A stretch of DNA of 64,000 nucleotides from Corvus cornix cornix. Lineage: Eukaryota > Chordata > Aves > Passeriformes > Corvidae. The notes beneath the pieces were generated by a model, which saw only the letters and a list, made by a program, of their open reading frames with translations, was not told the origin of the DNA and searched no databases. Positions 11,131-25,100 of the stretch are shown piece after piece. Position 1 is the stretch's first letter. Each line of letters starts with the position of its first letter. The position numbers and the translations under genes were made by a program. Where the stretch lies: assembly GCF_000738735.6 (NCBI RefSeq), contig NC_046334.1, positions 23,503,710 through 23,567,709 on the forward strand, written 5' to 3'.

Positions 11131-11800
11131 AGATCATAGAATATTTTGGGTTGGGAGGGACTTTTAAAGGTCTTGTAGTCCAACCCCCCTGCAATGAGCA
11201 GGGACGTCTTCAACTAGATCAGGTAGTGCACACCCCTGTCCAACCTGGCCTTGAATGTTTCCAGGGATTATGCATCTCCCACCTCTCGGGGCAACCTGTT
11301 CCAGTGTTTCACCACCCTCATTGTAACAACCTTCTTTCTTTTATCTAATCCAAATTGACCCTTCCTCTGTTTAAAACCATTACCCCTTGTCATATCACAA
11401 CAGGCCTTACTAAAAAGTTTGTCCCTGCCTTTCTTATAGGTCCCCTGAAGTACTGAAAGGCTGCATTAAGTTCTCCCTCAGAGCCCTCTCCTCTCCAGGC
11501 TGAACAATCTCAGCTCTCTCACCCTTTCCTCATAGAAGAGGTCCCGTAATCATCATCCCTTACATGATCTTGGTGTCCCTCCTCTGCACTCGCTCTAACA
11601 GGTTCATGTCCTTCCTGTGCTGGGGACCCTCAGAGCTGGATGCAGCACTGCAGGTGGGGTCTCACAAGGGCAGAGTAGAAGGATGGAATAGTCTCGCTCG
11701 TCCTGCTGGCCATGCTGCTTTTAACGTAGTCCAGGATATGGTTGGCTTTCTGGGTGGCAAGTGCCCATTGCTGGTGAGACAACTTCTCCTACACCACGGC
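11131..11800 (-). mobile_element. CR1 LINE, 3' part, minus orientation
   Basis: It begins with the standard CR1 3' end read in reverse (near 'gatcatagaat', then the 'gggttgggaggga' and 'ccaacctggccttgaatg' blocks) and continues into the RT region to about 11.8 kb. The frame is interrupted. It lies about 1.2 kb upstream of the PPID CpG island. Confidence 0.92.
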
Positions 11801-12880
11801 ACCTCATCTATGCTAAGCGTAATGATCAAAATATCTCAGCCAGTGACCGTGGCCAAATGCCTCGTGAATTACAGATGACTCAAAGCTTTGGTGGCCTCTG
11901 ACATCGTGGAGCATGTGAAATCCCTGACACAGCTGCATGACCTGGCTCAGAAAGAGAAATGCCTTAGTGCGGTTCCACTGATTTCTCACTAAGTGTTCCC
12001 AGATGGTAGCAGATGGCTTTTCCTTCTGTTAAGGGTTCCCAGATGCAATGTGTAACAGCACTCCATGCCAACCACCTCTCCTACCCAACATCTGTGCAGA
12101 TGTGTGGGAATGATTGCAATGCAGTATATGGACTGCAGTTATTAATATCAATGCTACTTTATCTTTTCCTTCAGTCTAGGAACTACAACTGCCCTCTGAC
12201 ACATCTATTATTGAGAACATATTGAGATAGATGAAAACCAGCTTGAGGAAGCTCAAGTCCAAACATACAGACATGACTTAGAGGAGAAAGCCTTTGGAGG
12301 ACACAGTGAATCAAAGAATGAATGTATAGGTTTCTGGGATAGATTGGACGAGTCCAAGAAATAAAGAGGCTCATTTTGATCAGCAGCATTCCCATAATGA
12401 CTGTAAGTTTGCAGGAGTCAAACCCCAGCACTCTTCTGCCCCTTCTATTTTTGCCACATGTGCCTTGCCTCCATGATGCCATTGAGTATAGGATGTGGCT
12501 ATGTTGAATCATTCCCCTGCTTGGGAATCCTACACCTTGAGGAGCCCCAACCAAGTGTATTGGTAGTACTCACAGCCCTTGGTCAACACAAATGCCTGAA
12601 AGAGATTTGTCTTGGAGCAATTATCGTGATATTCTACCTTTGGGATGAAACATATTTTGTTGTCAGGCCTTAGGAAGACTGGAATTATTCAGCCTTTATG
12701 GGGTAACAGTCACTTTTGACAATTTGCCCATTTTACCATGGATCAGCACTTTTCACAGAACCTGCCATTTCTCTCATGAAACATAAACCCAGGCAAAACT
12801 TGAACCCTCGCTCCTTCCCCATCTTTCCAGGCCTTGTGTGTGTGTATAACCTCGAGAAAGAAATGCTCCTTCTCTACGGA
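11801..12880. other. Intergenic, upstream of PPID
   Basis: No gene or repeat recognised. The 123-codon minus-strand frame at 12183-12554 shows no family resemblance. Confidence 0.45.
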
Positions 12881-13062
12881 TTATCTCCGAGTCACTTAAG
12901 GCCGCTCGGAGGCAGGACGCAGCCATCTGGCGGTTCGGCTCCAGGGGCACCGGCCGTCCGCCCCCGCCGGTGGGAGGAGCGCCGAGCGGCCCCGACCCGC
13001 GGGCGGCCGGGATCGCGGGCGGCCGGGCGGGCGGAGCCACCGCGCCAGCGGCCAGCTGCGGG

Positions 13063-13147
13063 ATGTCGCACGCGTCCCCTGTCGCCCGGCCCAGCAAGGC
13101 CAGCAACCCCCGCGCCTTCTTCGATGTGGACATCGGGGGCGAGCGAG
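13063..13147 (+). CDS. PPID: PPID coding exon 1
   Basis: Residues 1-28 plus the first base of codon 29. It starts MSHASPVARPSKASNPRAFF and ends GGER at a G|GTGGGG donor. The start is chosen by alignment with the mammalian MSH N-terminus. Confidence 0.96.
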
Positions 13148-16100
13148 GTGGGGAGGGGGCGCGGCGGGACCCGGGCGAACCCCCCGGGCCGGGGCGCGCT
13201 GTGCGGACCGCGCGGGGCCCGGGCCGGGCTGCAGGAGCGGCGGGAGCGGCTCCGGGCCGGGCCGCAGCGTTCAGGACACGGGGGGACCCCGGGCCGGGCC
13301 GGGCGCTGCCCCCGCGGGCTGCGAGCGCACAGCCCCGGCAGCGGGAGGAGGAGGAGGGCGGCCCCGCCGCGAACGGGCCTCCCCGCGGGGCTCTGTGCGC
13401 CCCCGCCAGAGCGAGCAGGCCCGAGGAGCACGGAGAGAAAGGCAACATGGCAGCACAGGCGCCCGGCCGGGGGTGCCGGGGCGATGCCGGGGGCGATGCC
13501 GGGGGCCGGGGCGATGCCGGGGGCGATGCCGGGGGCCGGGGCGCGCCCGCCGCCGCTGAGCCAGTGCCGCGCGTTCCCATGGCAGCCGCCCCCGCCCGCC
13601 CTCGCCTCCCGGAGCCGCCCGCGCGTGCGGCCGCTCCCGCGCCGCCTTCCACGTGCCGAGCGCGGCCTCGCTCGGAGCCAGCCCCCGAGCGCCCGCCCTG
13701 GGCCCCCGCCGTGGCCGGGGCACCTACCGCAGCACGGCGAGCCTTGCGTGGCTGCCCGCCCGGCCGCGGGGGGCTGCGGGGTGAGAGCGCGGGGAAGCTG
13801 GCAGCCCTGGTTCTCTTGGCAGCGCCAGTGCTGCCAGAGGTCATTCCAAAATCTGGGCAAACGGTCAAAATGGAAATAAGGAAAGAACAGCAAGTTAGCT
13901 GGGGTACTGCTTGAAAGCGTAGACTTAAAAAATTTGCGTGGATAGAGACTGCTTAAATCTTGTCAGGATATTGCCTTTCATTTATTCATTCTGTTACTCA
14001 GAAGAATAAAAGAAGAAAGTCTGTGAGATGATTTGCCTTTTATTGACTTTCAGTTGTCTAATTTGTTTTCATTCCTGTATTAATTACAATCAATATATTT
14101 ACGTTTAGCTTCCGGTAGAGTGAAGTTATGTTAATTAATTGACTGTGAGGCTGATGAGAAAACAGGAGCATCAACTGATGGCAGCTGCTAGGAGTGAGAA
14201 ATAACTCTGTGAGAAGCCAGTTTATGAAGGAGTGACAATTCGGCACAGAATGCATTTATTGGCTATTACAGGATCTGTTAGCTACTCAGGTTTAATTTCC
14301 TTCACTTAAAACATGGACAGCTTTGGATTTAACAATTGCTTGTGCTGTCTCTAACTGTAAATAGCCATTATTCACGTGCATATTAAGTACCACTGTGTCT
14401 TAGTAAAATTCAGGTTTAAGAGAGTGAAGAGTAAGATGTGTGTTTGGCATAAGCTTTTTTTTTGGATTAAAAGTCTCCACAAAGCAGTGTTTTTATATTG
14501 TATCTACTTTTGATTGAACGAACTACATCTATATTAAAATTGACATAAAATAAGTGTGCACATTAAAATACATAATTTGGCTTTAATATATGTGTGCGTG
14601 ATTTTCCACACAGGTTTTTTTGGCAGAAAATGCATTTGGCATTTTCATTAGGTTTTGGCAGAATCTGTCTTTATTCCCCCTACATTATTCTTGACAGGGG
14701 AATTTGTTATTGGAAATAACCTTGCTAAAAACCCAATGGAACTCTGCCAGCAATTGCCATGGAGCAACCCCAAAATGGAAATTGAGTAGTAATCTAAATA
14801 ATAATAACCATAAAGCTGGAAACATTAATTTCTTTGGATATAAAATGCTCAGTACATCGCCATGCCAAGGACAAGACTTAAAAATGTCTCATTCTCTTTG
14901 TCATTTCAGTTGGACGTATTGTCTTTGAATTATTTGCTGACGTTGTACCTAAAACTGCTGAGAATTTCCGTGCGTTATGTACAGGAGAAAAAGGAATAGG
15001 GCCTACCACTGGAAAACCTCTCCATTACAAAGGATGTCCTTTCCACAGAAGTAAGTTCTATGAAATCCTCTGTTTTCCTATTGATAACTAAAGTTGTCTG
15101 CCATGAGTATTTGAAATAATATTAAATAATATTTCAAGTACTTGTTAAATAACTTTACTGAAGGTGAGTTTTTGACTTTTTGATCCTCCTAATGACTTTG
15201 GTTCTTACCATGCGTTGATAGTAGTAAATGATAAATTTACTAGTAATTTTGCAAAACTAGTTTACTCTGAGTTGTAAACAGGTTGAAATGAATTTCAGGT
15301 AAAGGTTTAAGTGTCAAGTGATATCCACATAACTGAAAAGGAGTACTTAAGGGACACTTGGTAAATAAAAGATGGATTTTGGTCCCATTTAGGTGCTGGT
15401 GACACGTATTACTCTTCATCTTAGAGTTGTTTTTTTTTTCTTGTGCCTTCTGTGCCTTGCTGATACATTTTATAACTATTTTATTTTACAGTTATTAAGC
15501 AATTTATGGTCCAGGGTGGAGACTTCTCAAACCAAAATGGCACAGGTGGAGAAAGTATATACGGTGAAAAATTTGAAGATGAAAACTTTCATTATAAGGT
15601 ACTCTATTGTAAACACTAATTCTTCAGTTTGTGAAGTTTCAGTGATGTTAATCCTGCTGCAGTAATAACAATTCTCAGCATTGGCACTAGCCATTTTCAT
15701 ATCATGTTATGTGTGATAGCATATGAGGGGACTCCTTAACAACACTGACTAAAAAACTTACAGACATCAACTATCCCATGGTTAAAGCAAAGCCCTGGTT
15801 GCAGTTGTACCTGCCCCCAAGAGTATTGTAGGAAAAAAAAAATACAGCAATCTCCACTAATCAGACATCAAAATCCTTTACCAAGTTCACAGAATCACAG
15901 AGTCAATTAGGGTGGAAAACACTTTCAGCATCAATGAGTCCAACCCTTGACCAAGCACCACCTTGTCAACTGGAGTATACCACTAAGTGCCACATACAGT
16001 CATGTCTTGAACACCTCCAGGGATGATAACTCCACCACTTCCCTGGGCAGCCCATTACAATGTTTAACAACCCTTTCTGTCAAGAAATTCCTCCCAATGT

Positions 16101-19100
16101 CCAACCTTAACCTTCCGTGGTGCAACTTGAGGCCATTTCCTCTTATTCTATTGCTGATTGCCAGGGAGAACAAGCCCCCCGCAGCCTTGCTTTCAGATAG
16201 TTGTAGAGAGTGATTAAGGTCACCCCCAAACCTTCTTTTTTCCAGGCTAAACAACCCCAGCTCCCTCAGCCACTCCTCATAGGACTTAAAGGACTTAAGT
16301 TTGGAGCAATAGTTGGAAATGTGACTCCAGTATTCATAATAAAGATAATTCCAGTTGTGTTTTCTGAAGTCTGACACTCTGGTGGTGCCCACAGCACTGC
16401 CGCTAACAGTATCTCTTCATTGGTACTTGTCACAGGATCTCTACCTCCCTGAAGATGACTTAGTGTCACTAGTTTTTTTTGTTCTTTGAGATCTGGAGGT
16501 AATTATGAATATGATGCAAGTGATTCCCATTTCTGTACTTCTTTGACTTCTCAGCTATAACAAATGTTGCCAAAGTGCCAGAGATGAGTTGAAGAACCCA
16601 TTTGGATCCCATACAGAGTCTGAGAGCTTGATTCCTGTTACCTATTTGCCAAGTATGTTAGGATTTTACTGGGAGTTAAAATGCCTCTATTACGTAGAAA
16701 TTCACTGGCTCTTGCACTTACTCCAGCAGCCCTGCAAAGCGTTCTCTGTCTTGTAAAACAAAGAGTTGTTTTTGTTGATGTTTGAGGACACTGGAACTGT
16801 TTGTTCGTCTATTGGTTGCATGGACTGTTGCAAATTGCAGTAAACTGCAAAACTTGTGTCAGTAGTCAGCTTATCTCAGATCAATCCCACTAGGCTTTTC
16901 TTGATGTCACTTCTCCAGCTCATGGCTCTGCTGTTGTGGAACACCCAACTTACACAATCCCCAAGCGCTGTTACTATGGCACAGTTTTGCAAGCCTTGGA
17001 TCTATCAGAGAATCTGATTTTGTCCAGATTTTTTTGCTTGCTCTATAACCTTACAGAATGACAGCAGAAACCATCATGGGAAAGACACTCCATCTATCTG
17101 CAGTGTTTTTCAAAACACTCACAGCAAGAAAATGCATGAGTGACAACAGTTTTCTTTATAAAGAGAGACTTCCATAATTTGGGACTAATGTTGAGACTTG
17201 GTCCCAGACGAAATGAGGTTGTGTATAAATGTGAAGACTGAAGGCACCAGACTGCTCTCTATAACTTTCCAACTTCTGTCCCCCCACATCTTTACAGACA
17301 AAAGTAAACCTGCAGGCAGGTTTATAAGGCAACACCAGAACTTACTGTTACTTATTTTTTTGTTTACAATCCATTGCTGCCTAGCATTTGCTGTAATTGG
17401 GGAGAGAGGGGGGGAAAAACGTAAGATTTACAGCCCTTGGGCAGTGAAGCAGTGACCAGCCTCAAATGGTATTTGCAAAAATCTGCTATGGGGCAACCCT
17501 TCTGCTTGTTTGGCAGCAACTACAGTGCAAAATGTCAGTTACTTGTTTTGGAGGCTGCAATCCTACCAGCTGCCTTCTCTTGCTCTGGAACACAGGCTCC
17601 TCCATTATGTGCCATCTCTGACTCCCAGGGTGAGTTTCAAGGTTAGAACAGACAAAGCCAAGATTCCAGTAGCTTTCTGTTGGCTGGGTGTGATTCTGGG
17701 TCTCAGGTGTAGAACCTTTTCCCAGAGTTCCTACACCAAATCCTGACTCAAAGATTCAGACTTACTGTGCCTTATGACCAGATGAACAGTTCAGGCATGG
17801 AGTTCTCCCTACCACCATGGAAATCCAAACACTGTGTGGGAAAATAATTTTCAAAACAACAGGTTCCTTGAACTGGTAGAGAATGTAGGGAAAAACCAGA
17901 TGCTTAAATATTGTCTCAGATTGTTATCTCAAACTAATCAACCTCCCATTGAGCTCTGAAGTCTGTTTCTATGTCCTCTGTGCTATCATAATTTATTTCC
18001 CCCCTCCTCCCCACAGTATCAAGTTTCTTAGCAATACCACAGCATGAATGCTTTAGATATGTACCAGTGTCTTGGTATAACATCCTGACTTACATTAAAT
18101 GGAGTTCCTTGCACTTAATAACCAGATCAGCTTGGGGAGAATAATACCTTCATGGCTGGGTCACGCCAGTTAAACAAGACATTCACAATACATACAAAAA
18201 CCAGATTTTTGCAGTACAGGTGAAAACAAAATAATCTATGTGATGGGACAAGAAAAGTCTTCATTCAAAAAAGGAAAAAGTACTTGGAAGAAGCAAGATA
18301 AACAGTATCTTCTTACACTGAGCTGTTTAACAATTTTTTTTTAGTCTGTGGCCTAGTGGCTTAAGTGGCAAAATAATTAGGTGGTTAAAAATCCCAACAG
18401 ATTGAAAACTGTGTCTCTAGGAAAGTGGAGAAGATTAAAAAAATGCCCAACCAAAACCACCAACCCATAAATAATAAAGGACCATAGTCCTCTAAACTCC
18501 ACAGTTCTACACCATACTTCATGTGAGTAGCCCTTATAAAATTAACATAACATACCCATCTTAGCCGTATAACACTGAAGTTGGTTTCAGGGGTTGTTAG
18601 CCTCATTTCTTAAGGCCAGTGGTCTTAAATAATTCAGTGAGGAGTTTCACATGTTTCTCAGGTGATCTGCCTAAACTCAGCAGCTGTGCAGGGGATGGAG
18701 TGTAGAAGCAGCAGACAGGTGTTACAGCATTAAGTCACATGTGGCTGTGCTTGCTGGATTGGTAGGGAGCAAGTAAAGACCCAGTGCTGAGCATTTGCCC
18801 TCTTCAGTCACAGGAGGTAATATTAATTGCCAGCTGTATGTACCTGTCTGGTTTACCAAGTTGTTATGGCTGTCCTGGCTATGTTTATGAACAGCCTTAC
18901 AGAATCTTCCATATGACTTTATAACAGACATTTTAAATGTTGATGGTGCTTTTCTTTTTCCCCCAATGCAGCATGATAAACCAGGTCTGCTGAGCATGGC
19001 AAATGCAGGACCTGGTACTAATGGCTCTCAGTTCTTTATTACAACGGTGCCTACTTCTCACCTGGATGGGAAACATGTGGTGTTTGGCCAAGTGATCAAA

Positions 19101-22100
19101 GGAATGGGTGTAGTTAAAATACTAGAAAACGTTGAAGTAAAAGGAGAAAATCCTGCTAAGGTAAGCAAAATGCAAAGCACTGAGAGATGTTTATTATTTC
19201 ATTATATGATGCATAATAATTTCTTTTAAATGCTTGGTGTAATATTTAGAACAATTAAGTGTTAGCCAGTTATTTTTACTAACTGGTAATTTCCATTTTA
19301 CTGTCCTTGTTAAGAGGCTTTTGTTCCTGCACTGTACATTTCCCTTGCACAAACCATTTATTGTTCAACACAGCTGCGAGGGTGGAAGCCTTTGCTAGAA
19401 GTGTAGGACGGGTGATGAAATTAAAAGGTGGAATTCACAATCCCGCCTAAATGATATGTAATTCTTGTAATTTTTATGTCAGAAGTCATGTTTCTGAAAA
19501 AGCAGTTGGTGTGTAGGTCATACCAGTTTGTGGGTGTTTGACAAATTAATACCTCTGTAACTTTAAAAGACTTGGCAGTTGAAGAAAAACCATATTCTCT
19601 AATGTAGTAGAACTTCCATGTCTTGTGTTTTGCTGCACTTCAGCTTGCTGCCAGTTCCTCTTCCAGCCTCTCCGGGAAGCGTGGGTATGGTGTTTTTGGA
19701 ATGCTGCTCCTCTGAACGCGACACTTTGTGTGATAAAAACCTTTTGATGAGGACAGGCTAATGATGTGATGGGTTTCTGAAATAAATGCACCCAAACAAC
19801 AGATGAAAAAGCCTTTTTATGGAATTTCAAAAATTTCAAAGAGCACTTGGAAGTTACGGGTTTTTTTAAAAATTGTCTTAATAAGCAATACTGCTATTTA
19901 CACTTGATTTTTTCAGTTATGTGTTATCGCTGAATGTGGAGAGCTAAAGGAAGGAGATGATTGGGGAATTATTCCCCAGGATGGATCTGGAGATGCTCAT
20001 CCAGATTTTCCTGAAGATTCAGATATAGACTTGAAAGATGTAAGTATTTTTCTTCTTAGGTATTTTACAGATTGCAAAACCTGTAGGTAGTCTGAGTTAG
20101 ATGGTGGCTGTGATGATGTTCATTAAACTTTTTTCTTAAGAATGGATCGAGGTCCTGATTAAATGGTGACATTCTATTTTAAGAAAGAGAAGGCTGTGGG
20201 AAGGGATTGTTATGTCTTTTTTTTCAGTGCTAATTGCAGTCAGTGTTTTTTCCCCAGCAACTAAAACCTCAATAACTTACAATTGTCACACTTATTTTCT
20301 GTTCTTGGCTTCCTTTTACTTTTGTTTGTGCTTTAGTGTCAAATTGCAATTACTAGAACTCCAACCTGCAGATGACTAACTTAATGTTGTTACCTACACC
20401 CTTCTTCTGTGCCATTTTTTAAATACCCACTCTTTAACAAACTCTGCCCCACTGATTAGAAATAAAGGATCAGCCTTTTAAAAAGATTTTTACTACATCA
20501 GAGCTGCCTGTTCTCAATTCCCAGCAGCTGTTTACTTTTTAGATTGTTCAAGCTGAAGGAAGATCTGTTGTTGGGAGTTAGGGAGAGGACTGGTGAAAGC
20601 AGCTCATCTGCAGGTTTTTACTTTCTCATGAAGGTGAACTACAGAAACTCTGTAAATCAAACAGTGATTTGTGAGAGGGGGAAGAAAAGGGGGATGCATG
20701 TGTAGATTCCAAATAGAGAATTAGAATAGTAAAAATCCATTTGAGCTAGAAAATAAACTCCTCGGCTATTGAGAAGCACTTGGACTTACAAAATATTTTT
20801 GGATAGCATTTCACGTGGTGCAGAATTGAAGTTGGCAGGTGCCTGTGTCCTTTAACTTAAAACTTGTTCATATAAACCAGCTGCAGAAACCATGGTGAGA
20901 TTGGTCTCACACTGATCAGTTTTTTTCAAGGTTACTAATTCTAGTAGGGTAGAAGTGTAAACGGATAGTATTACAAATGGCAACATATATATATTTGACA
21001 GAGCTTAACACAACTGTGGTATAGACAGCAGTAATTATAAACTATTGCCACTGGAAAAGTAACTTGAAATGTATATGATTCTGGAAATAGAAATGATGAA
21101 TTTGGTAAAGACAGGCAGTTGTTCCTTTTCTCCTTCCATTCGTATTTTAAATGTTCAGAGAGAAGGACAATTATGTTGATATGACTTCCAGTTTGAGAGT
21201 GTGCAGAGTTCACATGAGTGGTACTGTTTTGAGAAGCAGAAGACAACATTTAATCAGGAATAAGACAGTCTTGGTTTGTAGGAACCCAGAGTGCCAAGAA
21301 TATTTCTCTGCCTGAAGGGTTTTTACCCCCCTGAACAACACTGTTTTAACCTCCAACCTTGGAAAAAACTGCTTAGATCAGACAAGGACTAGAAAATACA
21401 ATGGTGTGAATTAGGTGATAGACTACTATGTAAGATTGTCACAGAGTGAAAATTTAGAGTTTTGGGCTTCTCTTTGTAGTAAATAGATAAGAGCAAAAAA
21501 AAATCAAAATGGAGGATTGCTGTTGTTCTCCAAACCTTCTTCTTCTACTACTCCATATTCTGCAATAAAAGTAATTTGGGATGATTGGACAAAGAATTCC
21601 GCAGTTCCTAGTCGTGTTACTGAATAATTGGTAGGAAAGTGAAAATAATGTACGTTTTTAGTAACCATTGGTTAAATATCTTTAAAAGGCTGTGTCAATC
21701 TTGATAGTGGGACTTCTCTCCTGCTTTCTTTGCTCTATGTTATGCCTGGGTCATGCTGGTGGCTCTGTTCCTCTGCTAAGACTTAATGAACAACTATCTG
21801 GCAGCACTGCAACTCCAGGAAAAGTCTAGGTTTATTCTTGGAAACTCCTTGCAAGGACTTTTGAAATATTCTCTCCCATCAGGAGGGATTTGATTTACGG
21901 CACGGTTCAGTGTCATTGGTTGAATACTTTGATTGTTAGCATATCTTCTTTTCTTTGACTAATGGTCAACACTTTTATATATAGCCCTGTGTGGGTAACA
22001 GCATTAAGGGAAAGAGCTGGACTGCTATGTCTTCTCTAGTACTTTCTCACCTTTTATACTGTAGAAAACTCACTAGGAATTTCATCTTTCAGACATTTGT

Positions 22101-25100
22101 GTTACATAAAGTACAGAATATCACAGAAGTGGTTTGAAGGTAGTATTTTGTCTAAAATTGGAGTATTTCTATTCTGAGATTTTATAAACCTTGAAAGAGT
22201 ATGGACCTGGGACTGTACTGTTAAACATTAGTTAATTCAAGACTTCTTTCGAAAATACATTCATACTTTATATTTCCCATCTATTTTATTAGGTTGACAA
22301 GATTGTGGCCATAGCAGAAGACACAAAGAATATAGGAAATACTTTCTTCAAATCGCAAAATTGGGCAATGGCAGCTAAAAAGTATAGTAAAAGTTTACGG
22401 TAAGGCTCTCATCACTCAATCAGGTAGTTCCTGTAACCCAAATTAATACTGCTATTAAGCAATGATTTCTGCATTTAAAAGGTGCCTGGTGCAGTGCTCT
22501 TTCCTTTTTTAAACAAAGAGCCTTCTGAATCTGGAAAACATCTGGTTGATTTTTAGCTACTTAATCAAGTAGGTCTTCTACTCATTGCTAGGTAAGAGCT
22601 ATAGGCAGGAAGTACTGCTTAGAGCTGACTAAATGCTCTTTTTATAACACTCTTGCTGTGCTGGTGCGTACCTGGGAAGAAGAGCACAGTGGTATCCAGG
22701 GTAGTTAATGGACAGCAAGGGAGGGAACTACTTTTTTTAAAAAAAGTTTTATAATTTACAAAAAGCAATAGGTTCAGGAACTTGGTAAATTCAAAAGACA
22801 AATGTGGCCCTTATTCATTCATTACTATTTTTTTTTCTGAGGGTCCATACCATCATCCTGACTCCATGTATAATTCAGACTTGCCTTCCAAACCATGGTC
22901 TTTTTGCTTTTGTTTCTATACTGCTCCTTTCTTGTTTTCATGCTTTTTGCTTTGAGTATATGGACATCTCCTAAAAATAAAGTTATACTTCCTGACCTTT
23001 ATCCCAACGTTCTTAATGATCACTGGTTAAGCAGCAGTAACAATAATGAAAGAAAAAAATTCAAGCATATTTAATGCTTCAGCTGAGTTTTTAGCAGACT
23101 GGGTTTCAAATAAATGACATCTTTCTGAGGCATAAAATGAATCCTTTAATTGCAGATATTAACCCAAGATGCAATGTGTCAACCTGCCCTCAAAAAGCCC
23201 ATCATAGAAACAGAAACCCCAAAGTAAAAAGGATTCCTATGCAAACCTGCTGAAAATCATACATAAAAAAGGCTGGATTGGATCTTTAAGGATCTTTGTG
23301 TTGTAGCTGTCCATTTTCTCTCCCTATTCTTAGGTAAATGCCAGGTAGAGTTATACTATCCCTTAAAATTAGGTGTCTTGCTCACTTTTAAGCACACCCA
23401 GTGAAGGGTCTTCCTGTCTGAGCTTCTTTGGTGCTTATTTGCCCTTGTAGGTGGAAAGCATAGTAATTCTTCTAGACTAAACAAATCTGATCTTTCCAGC
23501 TCTTCCCAGTAGGCCATACTTGTATGGATGTGCTGTGTTATTGTATCTCAGAATCTAACACTTCATGTAGGATGGTGACCTTTAGCTGCACTTCACCAGA
23601 ACTGATAGGAATAGAATAGCTCTTACCAGGGTATCCCATGGCTTACATACAGTTCCACCTGGCACACCATCTGACAATGCTGACTTTTTCTTTTCACCTA
23701 CAGTAACTATTACAATTTCTGTTCTTTTTCTTGTTCTGTTGCTTCTTAGCCTTTTTTTTAAAAAATATTTTATATATTAGAATTGACCCCTTTTTTTTGT
23801 AAGAAAAATATGTTACTTCTTGCTATCTCCTGTGATACTCACTTCACTGATTTCTTTGACTTGAAAGCTCTAATTTTATTTCCAAAATGGTTGCAGTCTT
23901 TCATGTTTTGGTGTGATTTATAAATATTATACATGTGTTCCATTTGTTTTGAACATAATATAGATTTGGGTTATAACTCCCCTTACCTTTTTACTCTTTT
24001 TTCTTTTTCTTCTGGTTCTCATCTTTTGCATGATGCCCAGCAACTGGAACAAGCACTGGGACTGCATCTAATTTACTTTTTAAGTGTTGCTTATTTCTGT
24101 GATCCAAAGGTTGTATACAAACAACAAAAAAGACAGGGCATGCAAAAATTGAACTTACATAGGCACGGATCTGCAAAGACTGCATTAATTCATGGCATGC
24201 TTAAATTGTGCAAGCACAATTTTTGTTTTTTAAATAACACCCACAAAGGTTCTGTCAAATAGGCCCTTAAGGAGTTAAAACTTTTGTATCCACAGCAGAC
24301 CTTTACCACTTGAAATAAAAACCAGACAGCATTAGCACATTGAAAATGAAGAAATTTGCTTTTGAAACAGATGCAGTAACTGTTGTGGCTCAGTCCTGAA
24401 CTAGTGTCAGTTTTGAAGTTCAGGAAAAGTCATGAAGGAAGACAGTGGGAAGAAGGTGGTGTTACTAATGCTCATAAACCACACTCCTTTACAAAGCAAA
24501 GTTAGCTTCAGATTTTAGCCACAAATGCCTAAGCTAATTAAAAAGTCATTGAGGGAACTGAAGAAGAGATGAAGTTTCCTGTGAACATGGAAGGTGCAGT
24601 GGTGGTGTTGATTTTTTGGCACTGATGAGCAACGTGTCTTTTGAGAATAAACTAAAATAAACTCTACTTTCCTGCAGTAGAATAGTACTTTTGTCTAAGA
24701 AAAAGGATGTGCTAGTACAGTGGAGGACTGAGAGTTACAGGAAAATATTTCTTGGTGAGTTGATTGGTTTTTGTTAGGGTGGGTTTTATATATTTAGTTT
24801 AATAAAGATTTGTAATAGTTGAATTGAAGCTACTTTAGAAGTAGTGTGGATAGGCCAGTTCACACGTATCTGTGGAGAGATAGCTAAGGGCAGGACAAAA
24901 TAGAAGTTGCATCACTAATACATGTTGTGTGTGAATCTGTTTTTCTGCAGGTATGTAGAAGCTTCTGAAGCAGTGGCAGAGGAGGCAGACAAACCAAAGT
25001 TAAAGACTGTTGCTTTGACCTGTGTTCTAAACATCGGTGCTTGCAAACTAAAACTGTCAGATTGGCAGGGAGCAATTGAGAGCTGTTCAGAGGTAAATGT

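Larger units (their letters stand above)
12890..13760 (+). promoter_or_regulatory. PPID: CpG island and promoter of PPID
   Basis: A sharply bounded GC- and CpG-rich block covers the 5' UTR, exon 1 and the start of intron 1 of PPID. It has GC-box-like runs and no TATA box. The ATG at 13063 sits in a GCGGG context. Very long frames cross this block on both strands; they are by-products of base composition. Confidence 0.8.

Noticed and set aside
12716..13914. Several 300-390-codon frames on both strands over the PPID CpG island
   Set aside because: Gly/Ala/Arg/Pro-rich composition, overlap on opposite strands and no domain. They cross PPID exon 1 and intron 1 in the wrong frames.
15393..15665. 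90-codon frame spanning PPID exon 3
   Set aside because: It reads the exon in a shifted frame. The true frame gives the cyclophilin core and closes phase with exons 2 and 4.
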